Below, one piece after another: positions 36,372 to 47,086 of a DNA stretch of 64,000 bases. The notes under the pieces were generated by a model. It was not told where the DNA came from, ran no database searches, and saw nothing but the letters and a program-made list of their open reading frames with translations. The DNA is from Crotalaria pallida (taxonomy: Eukaryota; Streptophyta; Magnoliopsida; Fabales; Fabaceae), in NCBI GenBank assembly GCA_037953625.1, contig CM075652.1, positions 75,731,501 to 75,795,500 of the forward strand. Direction: 5' to 3'. The first letter of the stretch is position 1, and each line of letters begins with the position of its first letter. A program made the position numbers and the translations under genes.

Positions 36372-36821
36372 CACCCAAACATGTGAGTTTTTGAAAATGG
36401 TTTTGAAAAGAGATTTTTGAAAAGCTTTTGTGAAAATAATATTTTTGTGAAAGTTTTTGAAAACGTTATTTTTGAAAATGTTTTGTGAAAGGATTTATTG
36501 AAGTGAGGTTTCTGAAAATGTTTTGTGAAGTAAAGTTTTGTGAAAGCATGTTTTCGAAAAGTTTTGCGAAAATATATTTTGAGAAAGACGAGGAAAGGAT
36601 ACTGATGATGTTGATGAGGAATGTGTTGAGAATGAGCTTATGAGAATCATGATGATGAAATGAGAATGTGATTTGAGGCCAAGGGCCATTGAGATTTAGG
36701 GGGAAAGGATTGCGTTTAGTGGTCGGGCTTCGTTGAAGGGATGCACCAAGGACGAGTCGACTGTTAGAATTAAGCCGCTAATTAAATTGTAAAACATTAA
36801 AAGACTTTAAAAGACATTTAC

Positions 36822-37250
36822 AAATGCGGTGAGGTATGAGTGTCGTATCGAAGTAGTGGAGAGGAAGGAACCATAGGTATCTGCGGATACTTAGGAGGAG
36901 ATTGCATGAGGGGAGGACGATGACGGTGAAACGTCAAGAAGTCTAGAGTATATTTCTAGGCGGAACAACTCCACATGTGGCGTACTAACGTGGTAGGGAC
37001 TGGGTCTAATGCCGTGGCACGTTCTGCACTGCAGACTAGAAATATACTGTCGCCCCCTTGATTGCAAATCGAGAACAGTGAGAGGGACTGGAACGGGGCA
37101 TTTGTGATTGCTGCTGAGTGCGTGCATTGATATGATAAATTGAATTGATATGATTTGAGGCAGGGCCTCCTGGTCTGGGACCATTTGTTTGTGTGACAGC
37201 TGTCGTGCCCGCGTGGTAAAGGTCCTGTACTCCTGTTTGCTTCCGACTAG
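36822..37250 (+). other. Conserved structured block in B
   Basis: Sense-strand version of the block in C and D. The 13-bp stem AGTATATTTCTAG (36947-36959) pairs perfectly with CTAGAAATATACT (37036-37048). Ends CTTCCGACTAG. Confidence 0.78.
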
Positions 37251-38283
37251 GTTGGGTGGTTGACCGAGGAGATGTAGACGTGTGTGAGCTCAATGATGTT
37301 TCCCCCTCATCATTGATGCTAACCGAAATAATAAACTTAATAAACAAAGATGTTTCAAGAAAAGGTATATTAAAGTATCAAGTATCAAACAAAGTTTATA
37401 AGACAGAATACGAAAGAATTCTTGGATTAAGAGATAAGTGTGGAAATTGTGGTGGAAGAAGGATGGGAAAAGTTGTGAAAGTTCATGAGAAAGATTCTGA
37501 GACTGTGATTATAAGAGCGGGAATGAATTAATTGGTTAAGATTGATGGTATCGATGTGTTTAGAATATTATGATATGTTTTGTTCTATGTGATTCATATA
37601 TGTTACGTGTATTACAGGTTATGTATGTTGATGATGTTTTAGTTATGTTGTTTTATTATATTATCCGTCTTTCTTTATATTCAACCTACCCCGAGACCGT
37701 ATGGTCAACCCGTTGGTGTTCGGAACACTGACTCTCTCCTACCGTGTTGTCGTATTGGCAAATGCTGATATTGCAACCGGTAGATGGCGTAGTGCCAGGA
37801 AAGGCAAGTACCTGACGGCCCTCTGTGGGAGACTCCTGAAATGGTCGAGAGCAACAACCCTTCTTGTGGACCGAGGACCTGGGCTGCCAAGATGTGAAGA
37901 TAGAAGGATAGTGTTGGTGTGCACGACTAGAAGTTAGACAATCCCCTCAGAGCTTGTACTCCATTGTAAGTACTTAGTTACCTTAGCTCTATCATACTGT
38001 ACCCCGGCAAAAGTGTTGTTTAATACTGATGTTTTGGAAATAGTTAGACGGGTCAAGTTTTAAATGATGTTTGAAAACGAGTTTCAAAGTGCGATGTCTT
38101 GTGACATCTCGGTTTGGAACTTGAAAGGGTTATGAGTATGAGAACATTTGTTTTTAATGTAACTGTGTTTTGAAAAGTTAAATGTTCTCATGTTCATACT
38201 TGACACTTGTAAAAAAAAAAAATTGGCCCTAATTTTCACCATATTTAAGTTAAGTTTTCAAGTTGCCAAATTGGGGTGTTACA

Positions 38284-41200
38284 ATTCCATTCTCCAATGC
38301 AATGTAGAATCGAGAAGGGCCCCTCGATATTTACATTTAATTGGAAGATGGAATCATTAAGTCCATGGATCCAAACAAATAATTGTCAGATTTATTTTCT
38401 AGGTCTTAGGATAGGATAGGTATTAGAGGTCGTTTAACCTTACACTCCGAGCATTCTTTATCAAAGTGTGCAGCGGAAGTGAATAGGTGTTAACCCTTTA
38501 TAATTGCCTTTAACTTTAATTACTAAGTGCCGTCTTTAGTAAGACCTAAGTGCCTTCTACATTTCCACATTTTATTTGGTGATAAACATAAAAATGTAAA
38601 TTTGTTTTTGGCATCAAACCACCGAAGATTTTATTTTTGAAAAGTACTAGTATTATGATTTATAATGAATGTCAAGTATACTAGCATTCTAATACTTTGA
38701 TACTTTCCCAGATGTGGAATTGATTCGAACTTTGATGATTGATTGAATGTCGCCAGATAAATTTTTAATAATGTATTGCTAACCAGGTGAATTCCTAGAT
38801 AATTGAATGGTGGTGTAGTTTACTCTTGAATCACACCACTTGTTGATTGAATGGGAATCCACTTTATGCGACATAAGTCAATCCGATGTGAAACTTGAAC
38901 TTTAGATTTAAAATAAAAGGGAATGCATTCATTAAGATTTGAAAGAGTGCACGAAAATAAACTTTTAAATGAAGAATACATTCCTTTTATTAGAGTTCGA
39001 TGATCATAGAGGATTCTTGCTTTTCTTTGTCAACAGAATCCTCAAAACTTTTGAATCAGTTCCAAGACCAATGTGAAACAATTTTGAAAACTTACATGAA
39101 TGATTTGGATTGGTAAGTGCTTGACATGTCTTTTACTCTCCAATAAATTTGTTAAAGTTTTAAATGAAAATGATTTACAAATTACAAAGTTTCTTCCTTA
39201 TTTTAAGGAAGATGTAAAATTCTCGAAGTCCCTTTATCACCAAGTACCAAATCTTTTCCGGATAGGTTGGTACTCCATTGCTTTCTGCTATAATGTGGAA
39301 CTGAGAAATGTAAATGAAGGTAACAAGGTGAGGTAAAGGCAATGCATTTATCATATAATTATAACCTAGTCTAGAACCTGAACTAAAGTAATGGATGTTA
39401 TGTCTTTTCCTTTGAGTTTGCATAAAACTCAAGAGAAATGTGTGGTTGTTATTGAACGAGCTATATTCCGGAACTACAAACCATTTTCAAACCATTATGA
39501 ATTATTTTATGGAATATAGTTTGTTGAATGTTAAAGTTCCAATTTTAACATCCATCATTAAAGTCTTAGCACCAAAGTTTAAATAGCGATAGAAAGTTTC
39601 ATCTAGGGTCTGTAGATAGGGAACAGCTATGTGAAACCCTAACCTAAGGAACCAAATAGGGCACCTTAAATCCTATGGAGAATAGCAAGCATGGGTTTAG
39701 TTAAAGTCTGGTAGTGAGAAGTTTTCTGTTAAGATTGAGTAGTAGAACCTAAATAGTTTAATGAGTAGATTGAGTGGTTAAAGCCAAGTCCGAATTGATG
39801 GAGTATTAGAGTTAAGTCTTAGGTCCATAGAGCTAGCTAGGTGCGCCTATAGGAAATAGGTTTTTTATGTTCAAGGATGAATGAATTGTATGTGAAGGTA
39901 TTTGCCCTTTTAACTTTATTATAAATATGTATGTTGAACTTCAATCTTTAATTACGTTTTATCCTTTTACATTCTCTTCAAACTCTAATTACTTTTTATA
40001 CCTTGTGTACTCTTCAATATAAATTTTTCCATCAAGGATTATTTTTCTATCTAATATTGAATGTAATTTTGCAGAAGTACTATACTTTACTTTACCAATT
40101 AAGTATCAAAAAAAATTTTTCAGAGTTAATTGTCGTGCGTGCTTTACAAGACAATTTTTAATTTTAACTCTTTCTCTATTATATCTATGTTCTTCAATGT
40201 AACCTCTTCTTTGGGAAATATTTTGCAAATGATAAACTTATAATTTTGATAAATGGAGTCCTTGTGAAAGACCACTCATTTTCTCTATATATGATTGAAG
40301 TATATCTAATTATGTAATATTTCAATCCACCTCGAAAACATCTATTAGAATAATTTTTAAGAAAAAACCTTATATATATTCATATTTCAATTATAAACCT
40401 CATTTTTCGACCATATTCACATTTAATGTATTTTCTCAATTTTGATTGTCTCTTTAAGAAAATGTTTATCATAAAACAAAAATTTTAATTTTTATAATTT
40501 ATTATTTTCATGTTGGAAATCCGGAACGTGTGGATGTTCCAAATCTTCTTCCTTATATATTTAATCATCTTTGTTAAATTTTGATTGTATCTTCTACCCT
40601 ATTCATTTAACTGGTTTCTCTCTAACTTTGTTTTATCATTCCATAAGTCACCAATCTCTTTAATTCTGAGTAAGTCTTGCCATTATTAAAATCTTTCCAA
40701 TTTTTATTCGATTCAATTTAATGTAATGCAAGACTACTTTAGTGTGTATTAATTGTTTCCATTTTCTTATGCTGAATTGATGTTTTGCTCTTCTTTTAAA
40801 AAGTATACTCTTTGATAAAATTTCAAATGATACTCCTTGTATTTGGTTTAAGTTCAACCTTGCATGGATTTTCAAACAAATAATATTTTAAAGCTTTTGT
40901 GTGTGTTAGTTCTTTCTTTTGGTTGTTTTTGAATTGTAATTTTGTCGTATTAACTTCTCTTATTGATAAATGCTTCATGTTTGTCCCTCTCTGTGAATGT
41001 CATTTATGACTGTTTGTTTAAAATGCTTTCCTGCTGATAATACTAGGATGTTAATGTCTGTATCTTACTGAATGTGAATATGTTATAAGAGAATTTAGGA
41101 CTACCTCCCTTCTGCTTGTGATTAGTTGTAATGGATTAGGTTTCCTAGGATTGAACCTCAATGATGTAGTGGGACTTCCTGTAAGAAGGAGCCTCATTAG

Positions 41201-41393
41201 CCGTAGAGTAGTTATGTTAAAGAGACCCCAACTGCGATGTAATCTTAGTGGGGGAGCAAATCCTCAGAGTCATGACCATATCCTTGATCAGGATAGGAAC
41301 CCCTTATGGTTTTGGGCATGTAGCTCTATATCTCTCTTATTTCTTTGAACTAATCGAATTTTAGGGACGAAATTCATATAAGTGGGGGAGTAT
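38284..41393 (+). mobile_element. A internal region, right part, non-coding
   Basis: Resumes A at the second ATTCC. About 3.1 kb, AT-rich, with no retroviral domain. Parts near 38790-38960 are related to E1 near 2000-2150. The stretch 39880-40930 is especially T-rich and I can assign nothing to it. Ends with polypurine tract AGTGGGGGAG at 41381-41390. Confidence 0.8.
41381..41390 (+). other. A polypurine tract
   Basis: AGTGGGGGAG three bases before the TG of the 3' LTR. Confidence 0.8.
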
Positions 41394-43965
41394 TGTAACA
41401 TCCCCAATTTTGGAAATTAGTTAGGTGCCTTAGTTAGTTAAATTCGTGATAAGTGTTGTATATCCTCAAGCTTTTGATTTCGTTTAGAAGAATTAAGAAA
41501 TGTTTAGAACGTGTTTAGAAAATAGGATTAGCTAAGAGTAGTCTAGATTGTGTTATCCATGGTTTAGAAATCTTAGAGGCATGAAAGAAGGGAAAATTGA
41601 GTATATAATCGATTATTTTCTACCAATAATCGATTATTTGATGGTTAATCGATTACCTCAGTAGGAGTAATCGATTAGTTGTTCTCAGTATTTTGTATGA
41701 TGCTGCACAGATAATCGATTACCTTGGTAAAGTAATCGATTACTTTGTGATTTTGTGAAGTAATCAATTACTTTGAATGAGATAATCGATTAGTTGTTCT
41801 CTGAAAATTTTACTAAATTGTTGCATCAAAGGAGGTAATCGATTACTCCAAACAAGTAATCGATTACCCAATGTTAATTTGTTTAATAAAAATCAGTACC
41901 AACAGGCATTAATCGATTAACAGGTCGTTTTAATCGATTAACGCCTGCTGTGCAGACTTTAAAAACACGTTTTCTATTTCATATTCTCATAAAATTTCTC
42001 TCTCTTCCTCTCGATTCTCTCTCTCTTCTCGAGTTCTTCTTCTTCGTCGTCTCTCTACCCTAAGATTTCAATCTCCCAAAACAACACCAAATCACACCAA
42101 AATAACATCAAATTAACCCTCTAAATCATCTACCCATCACTTATTTATGTGTTTCCTCTCCCAAATCTTATGTTTCATTCTCTTTTCTCAAAATTCCCAA
42201 ATTGAACCCCAAAACCCTAACTTTCCCAATCCATATAATAGAGCCTTCTAATCATTCAAGGGGTCTTAGGAAGTGTTAAAGGTCATGGAATAGGAGGCTT
42301 AGAAGCTTGGATTGGAGCTTGGTGGTGCTCTCATCGATCCTTCACTTTCTCTTTCTCTCTCTAAGAGGTAAGGGGGAGTACTTTGGTTTAAATTAGGGAA
42401 ATAATTTAATGATAATAATGAGGACATGATTAGGTTTATATAAGTGTTTAACTAAGAGGTTATATGTTATTGCATGATGCTTTGAATAATTGTTTTCTAT
42501 TATGTTTATGTTTAATTATGTGTAAAGTATGAATGATACTCAAATAGTGTTTACATGTTTCAATGGTCATCAAAGTGAATGAATGAATGATGTATGTATG
42601 ATTATGAATATTGTCATGATTGAATGTTATTATGTATAAAGTATGGCCAATTATCCTAAGTTAGAGAACCCAACCAAATTGATATAAAGTATTAAGAGGT
42701 TTGATTAACAAAAGCCACTTAAAATGAACTAGAAACACGTGCATTAAGGTGTAAGGTGGACGTTAGGTGTACGGGGAAAAACATACGTCTTTTCGATTGA
42801 TGAGGGAAAAAGTAAATTATTGGGATTACTATGGAGAACTTTGATCCTGCAAAGGACACGGGTTTGCTTCCCGTGTTGGGGATTGGTTCTATGCAAACCA
42901 TAGTAGTTCTATTACTTTGGCTCATTTTGGCCAGTCGAGGGTGATTTCTGCTAAAGCTAATTTGGACGAATCAAACCAAATTGTATGATGAACCCTAAAG
43001 GGGTGAAGTACTGTGCAAGCGAGTATGACGAACCCTAAAGGGGTGAAGTACCAAACTAGAGGTTGAGAAATGCTTACTCCTGGTCGGTTTTTCCCCAGAG
43101 TGGAGGGTGCATGTGAGGGTTGAAAAGTGTTATTATAAAGGAAATGGAGAAAAGTGCATGCATTGATATATAAATGGGTTTAATGCACTGAATCCAATAA
43201 AAATGTTAAAGTGTATAAAGTGTACAAATTAAAATGAAAAGTGTACCATTGGATTCAGGAATTAAATCACAAAAGTATAAAGTTGCATTGCATATTCATA
43301 TGTTTGAGCATCAAAGCATTGTAAAGTAGATGTATAGTGCAATGGAATGAAATGAATGAAAATGTGAAACTGATGATATATGTATGAGTGCATTTAGTTA
43401 TGCTTTATTATTGTCATTTTAAGTGTTTTCCTTGATTTCTATTCAAATTACTCACCCCTTAAGTTGACCATTTTAGGTACACATCGGAGAAACACTTTCA
43501 TACCGTTTATGCCGAGAAGGTACACTCTCATGAAAGAGAGCATTGTATTAGCTATGACCCTTTTGGTCTCAACCTTATCGCAACCATTCTAGGATCCTAT
43601 GATGTAAAATGTTTTCATTAATTAAAGTTGTATTAAGTATTAACTTTTTATTATAAGTTAAGAATACTATTATTTTGTAAGAAGGGACCTTATAAGAACT
43701 TGTAATTTTACTGAATGTATAGTGGCTGTGAAGGATATAAAGATATCCTCTTATAAATGATTTCAAAGGAAGTCACAACCACTTACCATGTGATGATAGA
43801 TTTTCTTTATATGTATAAACTGTTCTGGACTTGACAGGTTTAACTTGGGGGAAAGTCCATATTTTAAACGAGACTCCGCCAAAATTTTTATAAAATCCCA
43901 AGTATTTTATTATTAAATCACCAACCTAAAGTAATATATTTAAGTTAAAAAGGTAGGATGTTACA
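41394..43965 (+). repeat. A 3' LTR (intact)
   Basis: 2572 bp, TGTAACATCC to GGATGTTACA. Carries the palindrome cluster (41605-41942), a TATA-like ACTTTAAAAAC at about 41957, a CT-rich leader (from about 41997), and at 43333-43337 the TATAG that E1 used as target in the 5' LTR. Confidence 0.92.
41605..41942. repeat. TAATCGATTA palindrome cluster in A LTR
   Basis: Twelve copies of (A/G/T)TAATCGATTA(C/T/G/A), one as GTAATCAATTAC, in about 340 bp just upstream of a TATA-like sequence and CT-rich leader. Confidence 0.9.
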
Positions 43966-44357
43966 CTTCCATCTTTCTTATTAACAAATAATACCGGTGC
44001 ACCCCAAGTAGAGACATTCGGCCTGATAAACTGCTTCTGCAATAACTTTTTTATTTGCTTCTTTAACTCAGCCATCTCAAGTGGCGTCATTTGATAAGGT
44101 GTAATTGAGATCGGGCCAGTTCCAGGAATTAACTCGATGCTAAACTCAATTTCACGCTTAGGTGGCAATCCTGGTACTTCTTCTGGCAAGACTTCGGGAA
44201 AATTCCTTATCACAGGAACATCCTCAATCCTCGCTTCCTTTTCTACCTTTTCACAAAACAACTTGATGCACCCTTCGGTTATCACATCACGACAGGCGAG
44301 GATTTTTCTATCACAGTCAATGAGCACTTGGTTCTTGGACATCCAGTCCATTCCCAA
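43966..44357 (-). pseudogene. G: Ty3/gypsy protease-RT fragment
   Basis: Encodes (- strand) the end of the protease region (GMDWMSKNQVLIDCD) and the RT N-terminal region, including PGLPPKREIEFSIELIPGTG, an ELKKQIKKLL helix and WGAPVLFVNKKDG. The frame stops being RT at 43965, where the A 3' LTR begins; the last codons of the open frame beyond that are LTR sequence. The frame can be read upstream to about 44380. The motifs are those of Tekay/Del-type chromoviruses. The YxDD catalytic region and everything after it are absent. Target of A (TSD CTTCC). Confidence 0.85.
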
Positions 44358-44475
44358 GATAACGTCTTGTTGTGATAGAGGTCCACTTTATGATCTGCTC
44401 TCCCTGGCTAAACAGAATGGCTGGAAGATGAGCGGGTAATGATGGAGTTGCTGCTATCTGGAGCATCTGGTTCAG

Positions 44476-44976
44476 ATGCAACGGCAACAGGGTGAGCGGA
44501 TGGCAGCCGCAGCAGCAGCAGCAACAGCCGCAGTAGCAGCTTTGCAACCTCCTCCGCCAGCTCCAGTGGAAATTGACTGGATGGCACGATTTAGGAAAAG
44601 TGAGTCGCCTCGTTTTGAAGGTGGAAATGATCCTGATGGGGCTCAAAGGTGGATACAAGAAGTGGAGAAGATTCTCCGTTCTCTTCAACCACCAATGGAG
44701 CAGCATGTCCGACTAGCTGAATTCATGCTGACCAATGAGGCAGAACATTGGTGGGATCAGCAAAGGAGAGGATTGGTGGCAGCTAATCCTGTGATTTCTT
44801 GGGAGGTGTTCAAGGACCTTTTCCTAGGGAAGTATTTCCCTGAGGGTGTTCGAAGAGAGAAGGAGATTGCTTTTCTCCAATTGACTCAAGGTTCTATGTC
44901 AGTTGGGGACTATGCAGCTCGGTTTGAAGATCTCATCCGTTTTTCTGATTATCGGGATGCCAGTGACCATGGCAAG
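44476..44976 (+). pseudogene. G: Ty3/gypsy gag fragment
   Basis: Plus-strand gag: an Ala-rich N-terminus (about residues 9-22), then WMARFRKSESPRFEGG, WIQEVEKILRSL, AEHWWDQQRR and the LTQGSMSVGDYAARFEDL region of the retrotransposon gag fold. It is cut at 44977 by the H LTR (target duplication probably GCAAG, 44972-44976), so the zinc knuckle is missing. It points away from the minus-strand RT fragment 95 bases to the left, an arrangement that cannot be an intact gag-pol; an inversion or joining of two elements must have occurred. Confidence 0.85.
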
Positions 44977-46657
44977 TGTTAGGAAATAGGATGCGACAAA
45001 CGCAGCGGAAAATATATATATATATATATATATCCTATTTCCATCCAGGATCCATGTGAAAGCATGATTTGAGATATGGAATAAAATTACCTTTTGCAGG
45101 GAAGAGGAGACCATTGAATCTTATCACGAACACTTCGTCAATCACAAGCTCATCAATGTGTTGTGCCTCTATTGGTATCCACATGAACAAATTCCCAATT
45201 GGAGTCACGTCTCTCTTCTCGGTGCTAGCAGAGAAGAGAGAGTCTGTGTATCACTCACTCTTTGATATGATGGCTAGGGTTACCGTTATGTGTCTCACAC
45301 ATCTAAAAAAAACCCCTAAAGCTAATAATATTATTTTTTTATAATATTATCAGACCAACTGGTTGGGCTTTTTCAGGAGATAAATTCGAATTTCATCTTT
45401 TTTGGTAGAAGATAAATTCGAATTTTATCTCTTTTGGGTGGAAGGCAAATTCGAATTTTTATCCTTATATGTAGAAGATAAAATCAAATTTATATCTTAT
45501 ACATAAAGATAAAACGAATCTTATCTCCAGTATAAAAAACGAATTCTATCTTTACTTGCATAAAGATAAAAACGAATCATATCTTAATCATATTAGAAAG
45601 ATTTAATTTTATAAAAATACAACTATTGTATTTTTATCAAATGTGATATCTCCAATTTTATCTGCTCTTAGTGTGTGACCCTATAGGTTCTTGTAACGTT
45701 GGCAGTAATGTTAAAATCACATTTTAACTTTACAAGCAATTAGCGGTATCTAGCAACACATCTTTGCTACCCAAGTGATAGGAATGTCTGTGATTTGACT
45801 AAACCTTTTACTGTGACCAATGAACATGTGTAAGTTTAATCCCTTTGTCCAAATATCATAGTTACACTCATGGCATGGAACGTGTCACCCATGACTAGTG
45901 TAACCTATGGTTTCTTAATCCCTGAGTAGACGCGTCTAAACAAGTCTCGTCAATATCTCATATTGACTGTCTTGAGTATGGCCATACATTTCACCGTCTC
46001 ACTCAATCAAGGGGCCCAGAGATATAATTCCTATTGCTAAGGAAGGACAAATCCCATCTACGTCACTCACATCCCTCTACATGATTAGTCATATACCCGA
46101 CTACAACCGTTATGATCACCTGGTTAAAGATGACGTTTGATTGCGTGAAAGCATATAATTCCTCTTGTTGGGAACCGTAGCGACTTCAGGTCGAAGGACC
46201 ATGTACACCATTGTCACTATGAGAATTGCTTATGACACTCACTTAATAACCCATGTAGCATTCTCATGGCGGGTCAATCCAGTACACAATTGTCCCAATG
46301 TGTACTTACGTGAAGACTTGATATCCCATATCCATGACCGGTGAGATACAGTCATCAGTCTGCCACATACTAGTCTCGATGTATTATAGTTGTCCTTATT
46401 AACTATAATACTCGACTAGGGAATCTTTAAGGATAATTATCAATCAATAAGATCTCACTATCAAGTCATGTACTTGATATTCTTATGACATTGAACTTAT
46501 AATCCTAAGGACTTTATTACATCTATTTTAATTAAACAATTAAAGCATAAATATAATAAATGAAATGCCTCATTATTATTAATAGTAATAATCCATAAAC
46601 ATGAAATAAGTACAAGTAAAAGAGAAAATAAGATTGCCACTAGGGCACTCTCCAACA
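44977..46657 (-). repeat. H 3' LTR
   Basis: 1681 bp from TGTTAGGA to TCCAACA (+ strand), followed at 46658 by a polypurine tract (GTGGGAGAT on the - strand). Includes (TA)n at about 45011-45031 and an array of AAATTCGAATTT hairpins (45382-45458). Confidence 0.88.
45382..45458. repeat. AAATTCGAATTT hairpin repeats in H LTR
   Basis: Three exact palindromes at 45382-45393, 45414-45425 and 45447-45458, spaced 32-33 bases and flanked by GATAAA/TTTATC arms. Degenerate GATAAAACGAAT-type copies continue to about 45600. Confidence 0.8.
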
Positions 46658-46671
46658 ATCTCCCACTTGCA

Positions 46672-47086
46672 CTAGAGCCAATCGTTCATGTATCTAATAC
46701 CATAAGCCCTAACATGTCCCTCATGCTTTTTTATGGAAAGAGGTTTAGTCAGTGGATCAGCAATATTATCATCTGTTGAAACTCTGCATATCTTCACATC
46801 TCCTCTGTCAATTATCTCTCGAATGATGTGAAAACGCCGAAGTATATGTTTGGATTTCTGGTGAGATCTCGGTTCCTTAGCTTGCGCAATGTCTCCATTG
46901 TTGTCACAATAGAGGTCCACTGGAAACTCAATACTAGGAACAACATCAAGTTCAGTTATGAACTTCTTAATCCAAACCGCTTCCTTTGCTGCTTCTGATG
47001 CAGCTATATACTCAGCTTCTGTTGTAGAATTGGCTACAGTCTCTTGCTTTGAACTCTTCCAGCATATAGCCCCACCATTCAAAGCT
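46672..47086 (-). pseudogene. H pol C-terminus (RNase H)
   Basis: The last about 137 residues of a copia polyprotein: WKSSKQETVANSTTEAEYIA, then DLYCDNNGDIAQ and KSKHILRRFHIIREII, ending at a stop five bases from the polypurine tract. The N-terminal boundary is the J junction at about 47086. Compared with copia pol, the segment joining the end of RT to this point (roughly 55-60 codons) is absent from both sides of J. Confidence 0.88.

Larger units (their letters stand above)
7100..38283 (+). mobile_element. Element B, solo giant LTR interrupted by C
   Basis: Begins TGTAACACCC at 7100 and ends GGGTGTTACA at 38283, flanked by ATTCC on both sides. Removing C leaves about 5.94 kb (7100-8304 plus 33551-38283) with no primer site, polypurine tract or second copy, so it is a solo LTR left by LTR-LTR recombination. 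Read in reverse, its right end matches the start of D: both have GTAACACCCC, then an ACTTGAAA-type segment and AATTAGGGCCA. Its sense strand is +, opposite to C and D. Confidence 0.85.
33551..38283 (+). repeat. B solo LTR, leader (R/U5) part
   Basis: Continues B after C. It holds recurring TTCGGTTT/ATTCGGCC motifs (33763, about 34320, 34431, 35003, 35170), TTTTGAAAA-rich DNA (36380-36560), the conserved hairpin (36338-36371), the structured block (36822-37250) and a splice-donor-like CAG|GTGAGT at 35877-35885. I could not convincingly find the 141-aa-type ORF at the expected place (about 37480-37940). Confidence 0.85.
5989..43965 (+). mobile_element. Element A, LARD-type LTR retrotransposon (carries nested B, C, D)
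   Basis: Outer element on the + strand. Its 5' LTR is split by E1 and only the right part (5989-6601) is in the window; its 3' LTR is intact at 41394-43965. The interior is split at 7100 by B. Without insertions the interior is about 3.6 kb and non-coding. The 3' LTR is followed by CTTCC (43966-43970), the right half of the target duplication, inside an RT gene of a gypsy element. A is related to E1: both LTRs have the palindrome cluster followed by a similar TTGTTGCATCAAAGGA segment. Confidence 0.88.

Noticed and set aside
37701..37937. 78-codon frame in B at the place expected for the LTR ORF
   Set aside because: A weak GRW similarity only; the GW-W-G and DP-H-L-G motifs are not found, so I do not call it a homolog.
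43926..43965. Continuation of the G RT open frame past 43965
   Set aside because: That part is the end of the A 3' LTR read in reverse, open by chance.
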